Shown: positions 41,161 through 52,728 of the stretch, piece by piece
Numbering within the stretch: position 1 is the first letter of the stretch
How the letters are laid out: every line of letters begins with the position of its first letter
Source: Globodera rostochiensis
Taxonomy: Eukaryota; Nematoda; Chromadorea; Rhabditida; Heteroderidae
DNA: 64,000 nucleotides
Direction: 5' to 3'
Assembly (NCBI GenBank): GCA_018350325.1
Contig: JAEVLN010000010.1
Coordinates: 1 to 64,000, forward strand
Program-made: the position numbers and the translations under genes
The notes under the pieces: model-generated
The model's database searches: none
What the model saw: only the letters and a program-made list of their open reading frames with translations
Told to the model about the DNA's origin: nothing

Positions 41161-41784
41161 ACAGTGCGCCATTATCTGCCAAATGCCAAATCTCCCGGGG
41201 GCAAAGCATAAATAAACTGGGCAAAGCAATGAAAATCGGGAGAATTTAGAGATGCCGTAGGGTGGGGTGGGGGATGAACCGAGTGAGCGGAAACCAATTT
41301 GTGCCAAACAAAAAGAAGGCGGGCAAGTGAGTGGAATTTCCGTCCCATCTTCGTCGGTTGAGACGGATTTGGGCGGAATGGAGTCACCCCGAAGGCATAA
41401 AAGGCTCCTCAGACTTTGATGGAGCCACAAAGGTGCGGCACTTGGTTGGCTGGTGGTTGGCCAAAATTGGATTTGGACGAGCCCCCTCCGGGGTTGGCCC
41501 ATGGCCGGGAGCAACTCTTTTGTGAAAGGCTCCCTTGATTTCCGCCACTTTTCTTCAATGGACCGACCGACCCCTTTTCACATCATCATCATCCAACCAC
41601 AAAATGAAGAGCAAATGCAATTTGCCAAATCTGCCTTCACCAAATCCACTTTATGGGGCGCTACCGTTTTTGGGGGCCCAGACAATGCGCAATTTAACTC
41701 AGAACAAAGTCCATTAAAAGGAGTTGCAGCAAATGAACGTATGAATTTATATAAAACATTCGCTTAAGCGGGGTCCAACTGTCC

Positions 41785-42075
41785 TTATTTATAAGATTTG
41801 TCCTTATTTCAAGCCTTCGTCCTTATTTTGTATTATTTTTTGAATTTTCAGCTTCTCCCCCAACGAAAATCTCAGCAGTTTTTGGACCAATTTCTTAACA
41901 AATCGATTCAAAAGCGCTTATCGGCACCGCCAACCCCCCCCCCCCCCCCCTCCCCCCAGAAGTGAAGCAAAATTAAAAACAAATTGCTTTTTTGATAATT
42001 CCCTAAACGAAAAAATACACTCCTAAAATCAACTTTTCCCCCAACTGCCCCCTCCTCCGATGTGATAAGACATTT
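41785..42075. mobile_element. Possible non-autonomous element, unit 1 only
   Basis: Contains repeated GTCCTTATTT words and a segment CTTATCGGCACCGCCAACCC followed by a C-run. This resembles the interior of the MITE at 11881-12288 (CCTATCGGCACTGCCGACCC, then TCCCCCTCCCCC). It is absent from units 2 and 3 although short GTCCTTATTT remnants remain there (50910-50942). Termini are not clear. Confidence 0.45.
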
Positions 42076-42663
42076 CGGCAAAAGGCGGACCGGGTAACGC
42101 AATTCGGACGGCACTTGCTGAACAAACTGAACGCCGAACTACGGACGCAAAAAATCAAAACAAAGTAACTAGGTAATTAAATATAAAAAATCAAAAATGC
42201 TTATCAAATAATTTCAAGAATTTAATGCTTTAATTAGACTTTGCCAACAGTTAATATGGGGTTCGAAGGGTTTCAGTACTTTTTATGTTACCATGAAAAA
42301 CATTGCTAATTACAAGCAATTGTTTCATTTAATAATGATAACAAATTATTGTAAGTTTTGCACATTGGTTTTTTAAAAACGTTTTTATTTTTTTATTTAA
42401 ATTAAGAAAATAATTTCTTTGCCAGAGAAACTATCAATTCGAGGCGCCTAGTCGGGTAACAATAAGGCAATTGACGGGGAGGCTGATTTGATGGAATGCG
42501 GGAAGACAATTTGGCAAAAGACGGGCCGGAGAACGCATTGGGCGTCACAAATTCACTTGTGCTGGCCCATCGAAGTCGAACCCGAACCCGAAGGCTGGTT
42601 CAAAGCACGAATGTCGGCAAAACGTCCCATCAGAAAGCTTTGAGAATAAAGAACTGAAAAGAT

Positions 42664-43270
42664 TTATTTAATTATAAAGTGAAACTTTTGCACAATAAAC
42701 TGACAATTGCCGGCTCTGTTGATTTTTTCAGGGTCATCGTTGGCAATGCGTGCAGTCATTGCGTCCAATTGCCTGACAAAGTTATCGTATTCCGACATCG
42801 TAAAGTCCGGAGTGAGAAAAGTGTCATGGCCGACAAAGTACTGACAAATGGCTGAAATTAATAAAAAAAATAATATCAAAAATCAAAGCAGAAATACACA
42901 TACACACTGTGAAAAGTTTTATGTCATCAGCCGGAATTTTGAGGCAGGCTCTTTTGATGTTGCGCGTCGCAAGAGCAAGATGGGCACGCTTAATTTAAAT
43001 AATTAAAGATTATTTGTGGTGGGCACCTACTTTTTGGCGCAGAATGTTTTGACGAGCCAATTCACCCTCTATCCAGGTGAATTGGCACTTCAAAACAAAC
43101 CGGTCAAAAATCGCGGAAACCCGGGAAGTGGCCCATCGCGTGTTAAAGGGCAACGCCCCAATCATTCCAAAAAGAAGTTCGGGGGGAATTCGTTTTTTTG
43201 GATGTTCCATCAATTTGGCAGAATTATGACGATTTATGGGCGGAGAAATGGTCGCCCACTCTCCGACCAT
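42664..43270 (-). CDS. Unrecognised 170-residue protein, unit 1
   Basis: Exons 43031-43270, 42904-42988 and 42664-42851 join in phase from ATG 43270 to TAA, giving 170 residues. The sequence contains PKKRIPPELLFGMIGALPFN, FDRFVLKCQFTWIEGELARQ, ACLKIPADDIKLFTVSICQY and FTMSEYDNFVRQLDAM. No signal peptide or membrane segment is obvious and I recognise no family. It lies downstream of the innexin exons on the same strand; splice phases do not show it to be part of them. The exons are conserved in units 2 and 3 except for one homopolymer indel in unit 2. Confidence 0.6.
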
Positions 43271-43327
43271 AAATCGTCAATCCATTTGGGGGGTTTTAAG
43301 GTCATGGGAAAGCAATTCCGAGTCCCA

Positions 43328-43570
43328 CCCAACTAATCCATATCCAACACATCCATGGAGCATAACTTGTTTCAACCTTAACCAATCTTAGCGTCACTCG
43401 AAAAATCTCGAAGAGTTGAAGCTAACATTAAGTTAAAGCTTTGTGATTGGACAAATATCAAATAAGTTATGGCCAAAAAAGCGCCAAACGGGATTTTTAA
43501 ATTTTATCAAGTGATAAGGCCATAATTTGGTAAGGTTGAAGAAGGTTATGCTCCATGGATGAGTTGGGTT
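43328..43570. mobile_element. MITE-like element in unit 1
   Basis: The ends are ACCCAACTAATCC...CATCCATGGAGCATAAC and GTTATGCTCCATGGATG...AGTTGGGT in inverted orientation, with inner CAACCTTAACCA / TGGTAAGGTTG also inverted. About 240 bases with no coding capacity, between the 170-residue gene and the innexin exon duplicates. Confidence 0.8.
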
Positions 43571-43739
43571 TACCCCAGCAATTCACACTAAACGCAACTC
43601 ACCGCAGCATTAGGATCCATGACAGCCCCAATTGACCAAACAGACTGACGAATTCGAACTGAATTTTGAGGGGATCGATTACAAAATTTAACTCATCAAA
43701 CTCGAACTAATCATCGGCTCTAATTAGGTATTCAATTCC

Positions 43740-45050
43740 AATCATTACCTGGTAACAATGTAGCCGATCAACACCTTTTTTGCGTTGGATCAACACCGGG
43801 ACAGTTTTGATTGAATGGCACGTGTGCTCGACACCAGCCGCTGACAAATTCGAACTGAATTTTGAGTGGATCGATTACAAAATTTAACTCATCAAACTCG
43901 AACTAATCTCCGGGGCTAATTAGGTGTTCAATGCCATTCATTACCTGGTAACAATGTAGCCGATCAACGCCTTTTTTGCGTTGGATCAACACCGGAAAGT
44001 TTTGTTGAAAGGCACGTAAAGTTGACTCGACACCAGACTTTGACAAATTCGAACTGAATTTTGAAAGGATTTTTATATTGTAAGTCAATCAACGATCTCA
44101 GAATTTACTCATCAAACTCGAAACTAATCTCCGGGGCTAATTAGGTATTCAATTCCAATCATTACCTGGCAACAATGAAGCCGATCGACGCTTTTCGACA
44201 CCGGCACTGTGTTGTTGAATGGCACGTAATAAACGGACTTGACAAGCTGAAAAGGGAAGGAGAGTCAAAAGAGAAAAGCCAAAATCCCGAGGACTTTCAA
44301 GCTGACGAAGCGCGTAGACGAATTGTTCACTTTGAGAATAACTGTTAGTTAAAACATTAATTCAGATCAAATGACAAATAAAAATTAAATAAATAATTCT
44401 TTTCATCATTCATGAAGTTTTTTTTGAAAATTGAAATATTTCAATCTTTTTGTTCAAAAAAAAAAGTTCAAAGTTTATGGTGCAAGCTGATGAACGAAAC
44501 GACTGCCATCAAAAAAAGTAGAGCATCAGGAAGATCTTTTCGTTCAGCTGAAGCGGTTTATGGGGCAAATAAATTATTTTTAAATTAAAAAATTAATTTA
44601 AAAAGACTTACAAAGTTTGCCACCAGCACACATTGGACAGTGAAGTCGAAAAAGTGTTCGTCCGGCCGGCGAATCTGTTCAACAATCGAATTGTTTTCAT
44701 TGTTTTTAGAGGGCTCCAAATGTTGTTGTTGTTTTTAAACTTTAAAATTTGTCGGACAAAAATTCCCATGGATTTACCACATTAGATTAATGAATTTAAA
44801 TAGCAATTTTTTAAATTTAATATGAACAAATCAAAAAGCATTAATAAAATTTAAATTTGGGAAAAAATGGTTCACAAGGAGAGGCAAAAGCTCCAAAAAT
44901 AGTGGGTAAATTAGCTGAACAAAGCCATCGCAACCAAAATGAATGGCACCCACTAAACGCAATTAATTGAGTATTGAAAGAGTGCGCGAATTATTTTTAA
45001 AAAATGGAAGAATTATGGAGGGGATAAGGAGTAGGACTTGGGACATGGCG
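43740..45050 (-). pseudogene. Duplicated innexin exons, unit 1
   Basis: This is a scrambled second set of innexin exons downstream of the main pseudogene. From right to left: an exon starting WVPFILVAMALFS and then a stop (about 44905-44955), a TVQCVLVANF exon (44600-44660), a fourth-membrane-segment exon starting LNEKIFLMLYF but frameshifted soon after (44470-44545), and three diverged copies of the first-loop exon (about 44165-44245, 43940-44035, 43750-43830; KGVDRLHCYQ where the parent has KGVDQLNYYQ). None keeps the whole reading frame. Confidence 0.75.
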
Positions 45051-45142
45051 ATTTATTTTTATATTGGAATTCAATCAATTGATCATTCAAAATTTACCTT
45101 ATCAAAAATTAAAATTGATAAAGTGATCAGAAAGATCTCTGA

Positions 45143-47457
45143 TCAGACCGATTCTCTTCTCCGCCACTTACCCCTCCTCATTGTCTTCCGCGCGACTGTC
45201 AACCGCCAAGCGCTCAACAGATCATTGCTGTGAAGTGCCAATTCCTCCGCATTGGCGGTGGAACTGTTGCTGGAAGTGCCCGATTGTGTGTCGCTCAAAT
45301 TCGTTTTGGTGGTGGCATTGGAGACGACTGCGCGCCCGTGCTGCTGCTTCTCCGACTCTTCCCCGTCCTCCGTTTCGGCACGTTCGGCTCCACTCTCATC
45401 CGGTCCGTCGACGTGTTCGCCATCCCGAATCATCAAATCAACATCGAATTCCGGGTCTGGATATAGCTGAAAATGGGATATGATGATATTTCTCGAGAAA
45501 TAAATCAAAATTCGATTTGAAAACCTGCAGAAGGCTTAGTTCAAAAAGTTTGTTGACAAATTTTTTTTGTGTGCAGAACAAAAAAGTCCAGGTCCAATGG
45601 AGCAAGCTGATGAACGAAACAATTGCCATCAGAATGAACAAAAAGTAGAGCATCAAGAAGATCTTTCGTTCAGCTGAAGCGGTTTATGGGGCAAAATATA
45701 TTATTTTTAAATTAAAAAATTCATTTAAAAAGACTTACAAAGTTTGCCACCAGCACACATTGGACAGTGAAGTCGAAAAAGTGTTCGTCCGGCCGGCGAA
45801 TCTGTTCAACAATCGAATTGTTTTCATTGTTTTTAGAGGGCTCCAAATGTTGTTGTTGTTTTTAAACTTTAAAATTTGTCGGACAAAAATTCCCATGGAT
45901 TTACCAATAAATTTAAAATTTTTTAAAAATATTTCCATGTGGCCATATGTATTTGTCAATTTAATTCAAGCGAATGAGAGGACCTTCAAGTCCACACAGC
46001 ATAACTCGAGGAAAGAGTCCGTTGTGCTCCCAGGAAGAGCCGTGGGTCATGAAGCTGTTCAGCACCTTCAAACAGAAAAACGGGCCAATTCAAATTGGCC
46101 AAGCCGCCGAACTCACTCACCTCGAAGCCCCAATTGGAAAGTTTGTTGACGCCCAGGAAGACGCTGATGAATTTAAAGTGAATTTTGAGGGGATTTTGTT
46201 GTGCAGAAGTACAAAAAAAATGCACCTGAACGATGTTGACTAACAAATAAAGCAATTTGGTGAAAAGGTACAGAACCGCCAGATAGTTTCGTGCAAATGT
46301 TGTCCGAATTAAATGACTGAAAATGAACATGTGAGAGTCATTCAAATTAAAATTAAATAAATAACAGAAAATTCCGTTATTATTTCCCATAAAATAAGAA
46401 TTAACATTGCAAATTACAAATTACAACCAAAAAACATTTGCCTTTTCCGTCGCTTTTTGTCCTCCAGCTTCGAATCGTTTGCGTTGGACAACAGAACGAC
46501 GTTGAAGTGACGGCCAATGTCTGCCGTAATGGACTGCTCCTACCCGTCGTCGGTGCCAAAAACTTTGCGGAGAATGTTGGGAAGGTCCTTCTCTGAAAAT
46601 TGGGATGAAATTGCCCGTTTTTATAATTTCATCAAAGAAAGCTTAAAGGCAAAACATTAGATTAATGAATTTAAATAGCAATTTTTTAAATTTAATATGA
46701 ACAAATCAAAAAGCATTAATAAAATTTAAATTTGGGAAAAAATGGTTCACAAGGAAAGGCAAAAGCTCCAAAAGTAGTGGGTAAATTAGCTGAACAAAGC
46801 CATCTCAACCCAAATGAATGGCACCCACTAAACGCAATTAATTGAATATTGAAAGAGTGCGCGAATTATTTTTAAAAAATGGAAGAATTATGGAGGGGAT
46901 AAGGAGTAGGACTTGGGACAAATCTCCGAGGCAATTAAGTCTTTCAAGCCATTACCTGGTAGTAATTAAGCTGATCGACGCCTTTGTTGCGTTGGCCCAA
47001 CACCGGCACGGTGTTGTTGAATGGCACGTAATAAGTTGACTCGACAAAGCTGCAAAGGGGGAGTTAAGCAAAAATGCAGGGGACTTCGATCAGAAATGAC
47101 GCGATCAGAAATCACGAAGATTTTTTGGTTGGAATTGTCAAACACCGGCAAAACAAAAAAGTAACTGACCAGAAATCGTGCACATATTCCATCCATTCGC
47201 TGTTGAATTCGGCCTGACTCCAACAATACATTAGCTCCGAAACCGGACCGTACTCCTAAAAAAGAGCAAAAAACAACGAGTTGCGCACTAATTTGATCCA
47301 AATTTGGACAAATATTCAGCCAGCATACTTTGGCAAATACAATGATGGCACAGCTCAAGAGGACGGAGGGTGTCACCGAGTTGTTCACTCTGTCCACAAT
47401 GTCCTCGTCCGCCCGCTTCTCAGATAATTGCTCATCCAACTTTTTCAGTGCGTCCAT
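45143..47457 (-). pseudogene. Innexin (gap-junction channel) pseudogene, unit 1
   Basis: Innexins form invertebrate gap junctions and have four membrane spans. The exon order is preserved: 47329-47457 (MDALKKLDEQLSEKR, first span SVLLSCAIIVFAK), 47170-47255 (first loop, HDFC), 46956-47049 (CFVESTYYVPFNNTVP), 46776-46827 (YYQ/WVPFI, the family hallmark across the splice), a cytoplasmic-loop exon near 46440-46600, 46260-46345 (NYLAVLYLFTKLLYLLVNIV), 46140-46215 (FLGVNKLSNWGFE), 45970-46060 (SSWEHNGLFPRVMLC), 45735-45800 (TVQCVLVANF), 45520-45670 (fourth span) and an acidic tail 45150-45467. Lesions: a stop right after ALFS in the second span (46786-46788), a stop in the loop exon (46540-46542) and a missing base in the NE(K)RKIF exon near 45665. 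The same lesions occur in all array units. Confidence 0.78.
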
Positions 47458-49100
47458 TTTGACCGATGTAAATGTCGGAAGGCAAATGAAAGGTTGAGAA
47501 TGGCAATGGTTCATTTTGCCTGTCGGGGACGAATGATTTCGCTTTGGGAGGGAGGGAGGGGGGTGGGGCAGTACAACCATTCGTTCATTCAACCGCCACC
47601 CGCCCCCGCCCTTATCGTCCGTGCCAATCTCTCCGCCCCACCACCACAATTGCGTCTTGTGGGTTAAAGCATAGGACACATTCACTGATCGGCGGGGGCG
47701 GCTGAATTTTTCTTACGGCTGACCTGCAAATAGACACCATTGGACTAGTCTATTCACCCATGTAAAAAGCTGTAAATAAACACAAAGATCGCAACAAAAT
47801 TGAGCCAACTTTTTCAATGCGTCCATTTGACCGATGTAAATGGCGGGGAAGGCAAATGTTGCCTGTCGGGGACGAGTGATTTCGCTTTATGCAATTTAAA
47901 AAGCGTTGAAAGGGACGGGGAGAGGAGGGGGGGAGCCGGTGAGAACGATTTTAAAAGACGGACTTTGGGAGGAAGAAATAAATTGTTTTTGGTTAACGGC
48001 ACATCGTTTTACTTATTTGTTCAAAACACAATTTTCATTATCACCATTCATAAATCTTTTTGTTCATGAAAAGAAATTCCTTTTCAAAGAATTTTATGCA
48101 TTAATAAGGATGCCAATAAATGTAAATTAACAGGTGAGTGTGAAAGACAAGAAAACATCGTAGGCCGCCCGCCGTTTGTTGTTAGGACTGTGGAAGAAAG
48201 ATGAATTGGTGGGAGCGATGGAAAGATTTTAAAATATTATTTAAAACCCGGACCAGCCAGCCTTCACAGGTTGTCTGAATTCAAATTTAAAGAATTGGAG
48301 AATGAATGCTGTGGGGAATGAACAGTCTGGATGGACGACTTCCCCCGGGGGCAAATGGGTGCTGGGGCACAAGTTCATTGGTCCAAATTAGAGCCCGGAA
48401 CGAGACAAGATCTCAACGAGATTCTCGAGAAATCTCGACTGCGAGATTCGCTCGAATCTCGCTTGAAAGAAGCTCGAGAGTCTCGATCTCGAGCCCAAAA
48501 TGTTTCATGAAAACAGTGCCTTTCTTAACAAAGATTGCCAATTTTGTAAAATTTTCCCGCTAACACAGGCTAATATTTATATTTTGTGACCAAATTTTGC
48601 AGATATGCTTTTAGTTTCCTCTTCTTACCCTTACCAAAATTTGGTGGAGTTTGGAGAATTTTAAAAAAATTTATATTCTCATCAAAAATCTCGAACCGGC
48701 ACAATCTCGTCTCGAATCTTGCTCGAAGCTCAAGTCCGGGCTCTAGTCCAAAAATCTTTGAGCTGATTAGTGCTCAAAATAAATTAAAATACCACAAAGC
48801 TGCAGAAAAAAATAGGCTTTAAGTAAGCCCGGACTTGAATACCGATCGAGAATATCGATAAATCTCGAAAAAATTTCGATCAAGAATCTCGAAAAATTTC
48901 GGTTAAGCAATATTTTGGTCATTTAGAAAAACTGGGGCCTCACATTTAATCAAAGAAAAGTGGGTTGTTTTTGGCCGTTTTTAGGGTCATAGAAAATTTA
49001 CGAGTCCGAACACCGAGCAGAATTCGAAGATTTGAAGCCCAAATTTAAAAAAAAATCAATTCTACGACCATGAACCTCAGATAGATACCTTTCCAATCAC
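47458..49100. other. Upstream of innexin pseudogene, no intact gene
   Basis: A truncated repeat of the innexin first exon and its flank lies at 47805-47885 (CAACTTTTTCAATGCGTCCA, then CGATGTAAATG). The rest holds the CTCGAG element at 48388-48746 and a second CTCGA-rich stretch at 48836-48905. No gene is supported. The same sequence is at 56447-58090 in unit 2. Confidence 0.55.
48388..48746. mobile_element. CTCGAG-family element, unit 1
   Basis: The ends are TTAGAGCCCGG and CCGGGCTCTAG, closely matching the CTAGAGGCCGG / CCGGCCTCTAG ends of the element at 24281. A probable target-site duplication TCCAAA flanks it. Both termini are rich in AAATCTCGA, GATTCTCGAGA and TCGAATCTCG words; the middle is AT-rich. 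Confidence 0.8.
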
Positions 49101-49318
49101 ATGCGATTTACGAATTGGCGGAGAACGAATCGGGCGGGCGCCGCTCAATCCGAATCACCAAACTCTTGTCGCCAAGTGAATTCGAACGTTTGCGCCGTTC
49201 CAAATTCTTCTTTTGGGGTCTCCATGATTTTCGTATGGGCCCAGAGTATATGTTTATGGGAAACACAGATAGATGGAGTCAATTCACATATGATTATCGA
49301 TATTTTTGTGAGTCGTAA
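49101..49318 (+). CDS. Possible orphan exon, unit 1
   Basis: An open frame with non-repetitive, protein-like composition: SIRITKLLSPSEFERLRRSK, then FWGLHDFRMGPEYMFMG and TYDYRYFCES. It is followed by a stop and then AT-rich DNA. It is identical in unit 2 (58091-58308). No start exon or splice partner was found and I recognise no family. It could be a terminal exon of a lost gene. Confidence 0.3.
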
Positions 49319-49797
49319 TCGATTTTGTGCCATAGTACATTTTATCAAATAAATTTTTTATAAAAAAAACTCAACCCGCCATTAAATAAATGTCAATTTT
49401 TTTTTTCAAAAAAAGCGGAGCACTAACATTACTATTACCCCGACCCGCTCGGCGCTGCTATCTGAACCTAAACGAGCCGAAAACCCGATCGTTTTCTTGA
49501 CTCACAATCCGATCCTCCGATCCTGGCACAATTTTTGAATTATTTTCAAACATTTTTGTTATGCCGCAATTTATTCCATTTTCCAATGCTTTTAAACAAA
49601 TGAATGTTCTTTTTTTTAGAAACATTGCTTAATACTTAATCACTTTGCGGCAGCGAGAGTAAATGTCTTCCAATTTATATTTTGATTAATTTTGATTGAC
49701 TTTGATCACTTGACGTGCTTTATTACCAACAATAAAAATTCAAAAACAGTGACAAATCATTTTGATCAATCACTTAACTCTTTTCACATTTGATCAG

Positions 49798-50755
49798 TTC
49801 CAATTCGTCGGGAATGGGCTTGGACTCTGCTTCTGCTCGAATGGACTCTTTCTTGGCCATTTTTGGTATAGCGGTCGGTTCTTCGAATTCATATAATAAC
49901 GATAGGACTGATTCATTGGCATTGGCGAATATTGTTGTTGTTGTTGCGGCAATAATTGTGGGTGTTGGTTCGGATTCGGTGCCGTTTGCAGAAAGGGTTG
50001 CGCAAACTGATCAATTTTTCGTAATTACAAAGATCAAAAACGGAATGGGCGATGTTTTGAGTGTTGAATTTCAACAAATAATAGTCAAAATACAATTGAT
50101 TTTTGAAACATTTTGGCTAAATTTTGTTTAGCTTCTCAAATTGAATCATATTTATTTGTTCGGGTTCGCTTTTTCCTAATCATTTAAAAAAAAATGGAGA
50201 TCTTTGAAACACTGAGTTGGAAATGAGAGAGAAACCCGTGACCGGAATGCCGGAAAAATGGAAGACCTGATCACTTGCCGGACAAATGGAAGACCTGATC
50301 ACTTGTCGGACAAATGGAAGGTTCACTTCCGATCAGTATCTTGCTCAGCTTTACCTGCTGCTGCTGGGTATACAGCATATTCATTCAGTTTGGGTACGGC
50401 ACATATCCTGCCGAACTCTGGTAGTTTAATTGTGTCGACGCAGCAAAAGCAGCAGCTAGCTCCGCTGCTGCCTTTTGCGCGGCTTCCATGCGTTCTTTCT
50501 CCATGATGGCTCTGTTTTCGGCCAAAAACGCTTCCAAGCCTGTGTCGTTTGCATCCAATTCTTGTTTCAACTTTTTCCACTTTCGTAACGTGTCCACCCC
50601 AGAGTGGGAAATGGCCATGCCAGTTTTGTCAAAGTACCAGCGATGGCCGTTGAAGAACAGCACCATCGGCTTCACAATGTTCGGCGCCTGTCCGTTCAGG
50701 TCCCGGACGAAAATGGCACGAGAAGTGCCCTTTCTAGAAGACCGCGTAGTCGAGC
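49798..50755 (-). CDS. 5'-truncated Gln-rich gene at array junction, unit 1-2
   Basis: Two minus-strand coding segments. 50385-50755 encodes a basic start (RDLNGQAPNIVKPMVLFFNG), a Lys/Glu helical part (TLRKWKKLKQELDAND) and an Ala-rich coiled segment. 49798-50020 encodes a Gln/Pro/Tyr-rich tail (QLLPQQQQQYSPMPMNQSYR) ending in TGA. The 5' side of the first segment coincides with the array junction at 50756, and upstream the frame meets a stop, so the gene appears to have been cut when the array formed. I recognise no family. The splice between the two segments is not resolved. Confidence 0.45.
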
Positions 50756-51652
50756 GGACCACTGTGCGCCATTATCTGCCAAATCTCCCGGGGGCAGAAC
50801 ATAAATAAACTGGGCAAAGCGATGAAAATCGGGAGAGTTGAGAGATGCCGGAGGGGGTGGGGGATAAACCGAGTGAGCGGAAACCACTTTGTGTCAAACA
50901 AAAAAAAAGATTTGTCCTTATTTCAAGCCTTCGTCCTTATTTTTGGACGAGCCCCCTCCGGGGTTGGCTCATGGCCGGGAGCAACTCTTTTGTGAAAGGC
51001 TCCCTTGATTTCCGCCACCTTTCTTCAATGGACCGACCGACCCCTTTTCACATCATCATCATCCAACCACAAGCGGACCGGGGAACGCAATTCGGACGGC
51101 GCTTGCTGAACAAACTGAACGCCGAACTACGGACGCAAAAAAATCAAAACAAAGTAACTAGGTAATTAAATATGAAAAATCAAAAATGATTATCAAATAA
51201 TTTCAAGAATTTAATGCTTTAATTAGACTTTGCCAACAGTTAATATGGGGTTCGAAGGGTTTCAGTACTTTTTATGTTACCATGAAAAACATTGCCAATT
51301 ACAAGCAATTGCTTCATTAATAATGAGAACAAAATATTGTAAGTTTTGCACATTGATTTTTTAAAAACGTTTTTATTTTTTTTATTTAAATTAAGAAAAT
51401 AATTTCTTTGCCAGAGAAACTATCAATTCGAGGCGCCTAGTCGGGTAACAATAAGGCAATTGACGGGGAGGCTGATTTGATGGAATGCGGGAAGACAATT
51501 TGGCAAAAGACGGGCCGGAGAACGCATTGGGCGTCACAAATTCACTTGTGCTGGCCCATCGAAGTCGAACCCGAACCCGAAGGCTGGTTCAAAGCACGAA
51601 TGTCGGCAAAACGTCCCATCAGAAAGCTTTGAGAATAAAGAACTGAAAAGAT

Positions 51653-52260
51653 TTATTTAATTATAAAGTGAAACTTTTGCACAATAAACTGACAATTGCC
51701 GGCTCTGTTGATTTTTTCAGGGTCATCGTTGGCAATGCGTGCAGTCATTGCGTCCAATTGCCTGACAAAGTTATCGTATTCCGACATCGTAAAGTCCGGA
51801 GTGAGAAAAGTGTCATGGCCGACAAAGTGCTGACAAATGGCTGAAATTAATAAAAAAAATAATATCAAAAATCAAAGCAGAAATACACATACACACTGTG
51901 AAAAGTTTTATGTCATCAGCCGGAATTTTGAGGCAGGCTCTTTTGATGTTGCGCGTCGCAAGAGCAAGATGGGCACGCTTAATTTAAATAATTAAAGATT
52001 ATTTGTGGTGGGCACCTACTTTTTGGCGCAGAATGTTTTGACGAGCCAATTCACCCTCTATCCAGGTGAATTGGCACTTCAAAACAAACCGGTCAAAAAT
52101 CGCGGAAACCCGGGAAGTGGCCCATCGCGTGTTAAAGGGCAACGCCCCAATCATTCCAAAAAGAAGTTCGGGGGGAATTCGTTTTTTTTGGATGTTCCAT
52201 CAATTTGGCAGAATTATGACGATTTATGGGCGGAGAAATGGTCGCCCACTCTCCGACCAT
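51653..52260 (-). pseudogene. 170-residue gene, unit 2, frameshifted
   Basis: The same three exons as 42664-43270. One extra T in a run at about 52184-52190 shifts the frame of the first exon after the PKKRIPPELL region relative to its start, so the copy cannot make the full protein as read. A sequencing or assembly error in the homopolymer is an alternative. Confidence 0.55.
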
Positions 52261-52316
52261 AAATCGTCAATCCATTTGGGGGGTTTTAAGGTCATGGGAA
52301 AGCAATTCCGAGTCCC

Positions 52317-52559
52317 ACCCAACTAATCCATATCCAACACATCCATGGAGCATAACTTGCTTCAACCTTAACCAATCTTAGCGTCACTCGAAAAATCTCG
52401 AAGAGTTGAAGCTAACATTAAGTTAAAGCTTTGTGATTGGACAAATATCAAATAAGTTATGGCCAAAAAAGCGCCAAACGGGATTTTTAAATTTTATCAA
52501 GTGATAAGGCCATAATTTGGTAAGGTTGAAGAAGGTTATGCTCCATGGATGAGTTGGGT
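52317..52559. mobile_element. MITE-like element in unit 2
   Basis: Copy of the element at 43328-43570 in the same position of the unit; it arrived before the array expanded. Confidence 0.8.
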
Positions 52560-52728
52560 TTACCCCAGCAATTCACACTAAACGCAACTCACCGCAGCAT
52601 TAGGATCCATGACAGCCCCAATTGACCAAACAGACTGACGAATTCGAACTGAATTTTGAGGGGATCGATTACAAAATTTAACTCATCAAACTCGAACTAA
52701 TCATCGGCTCTAATTAGGTATTCAATTC

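Larger units (their letters stand above)
41161..50755. repeat. Tandem array unit 1 (about 9.6 kb)
   Basis: This is the first unit of a direct tandem array. The junction sequence GTGCGCCATTATCTGCCAAAT is at 41165, 50764 and 59754. Unit 1 holds about 500 bases (41590-42085) and smaller segments missing from units 2 and 3. From 42087 on, the units are nearly identical with offsets of 8,989 and about 17,979 bases. Isolated differences (for example GAAGTCG/GATGTCG at 60551) show they are not a single sequence pasted three times. Confidence 0.93.

Noticed and set aside
41044..41514. 156-codon minus-strand open frame near the start of array unit 1
   Set aside because: Broken by several deletions in units 2 and 3 and overlaps the array junction; no recognisable motif.
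45181..45483. Plus-strand open frames (Arg/Ser-rich) in the array
   Set aside because: They are opposite the acidic C-terminal exon of the innexin pseudogene, which is the better coding explanation.
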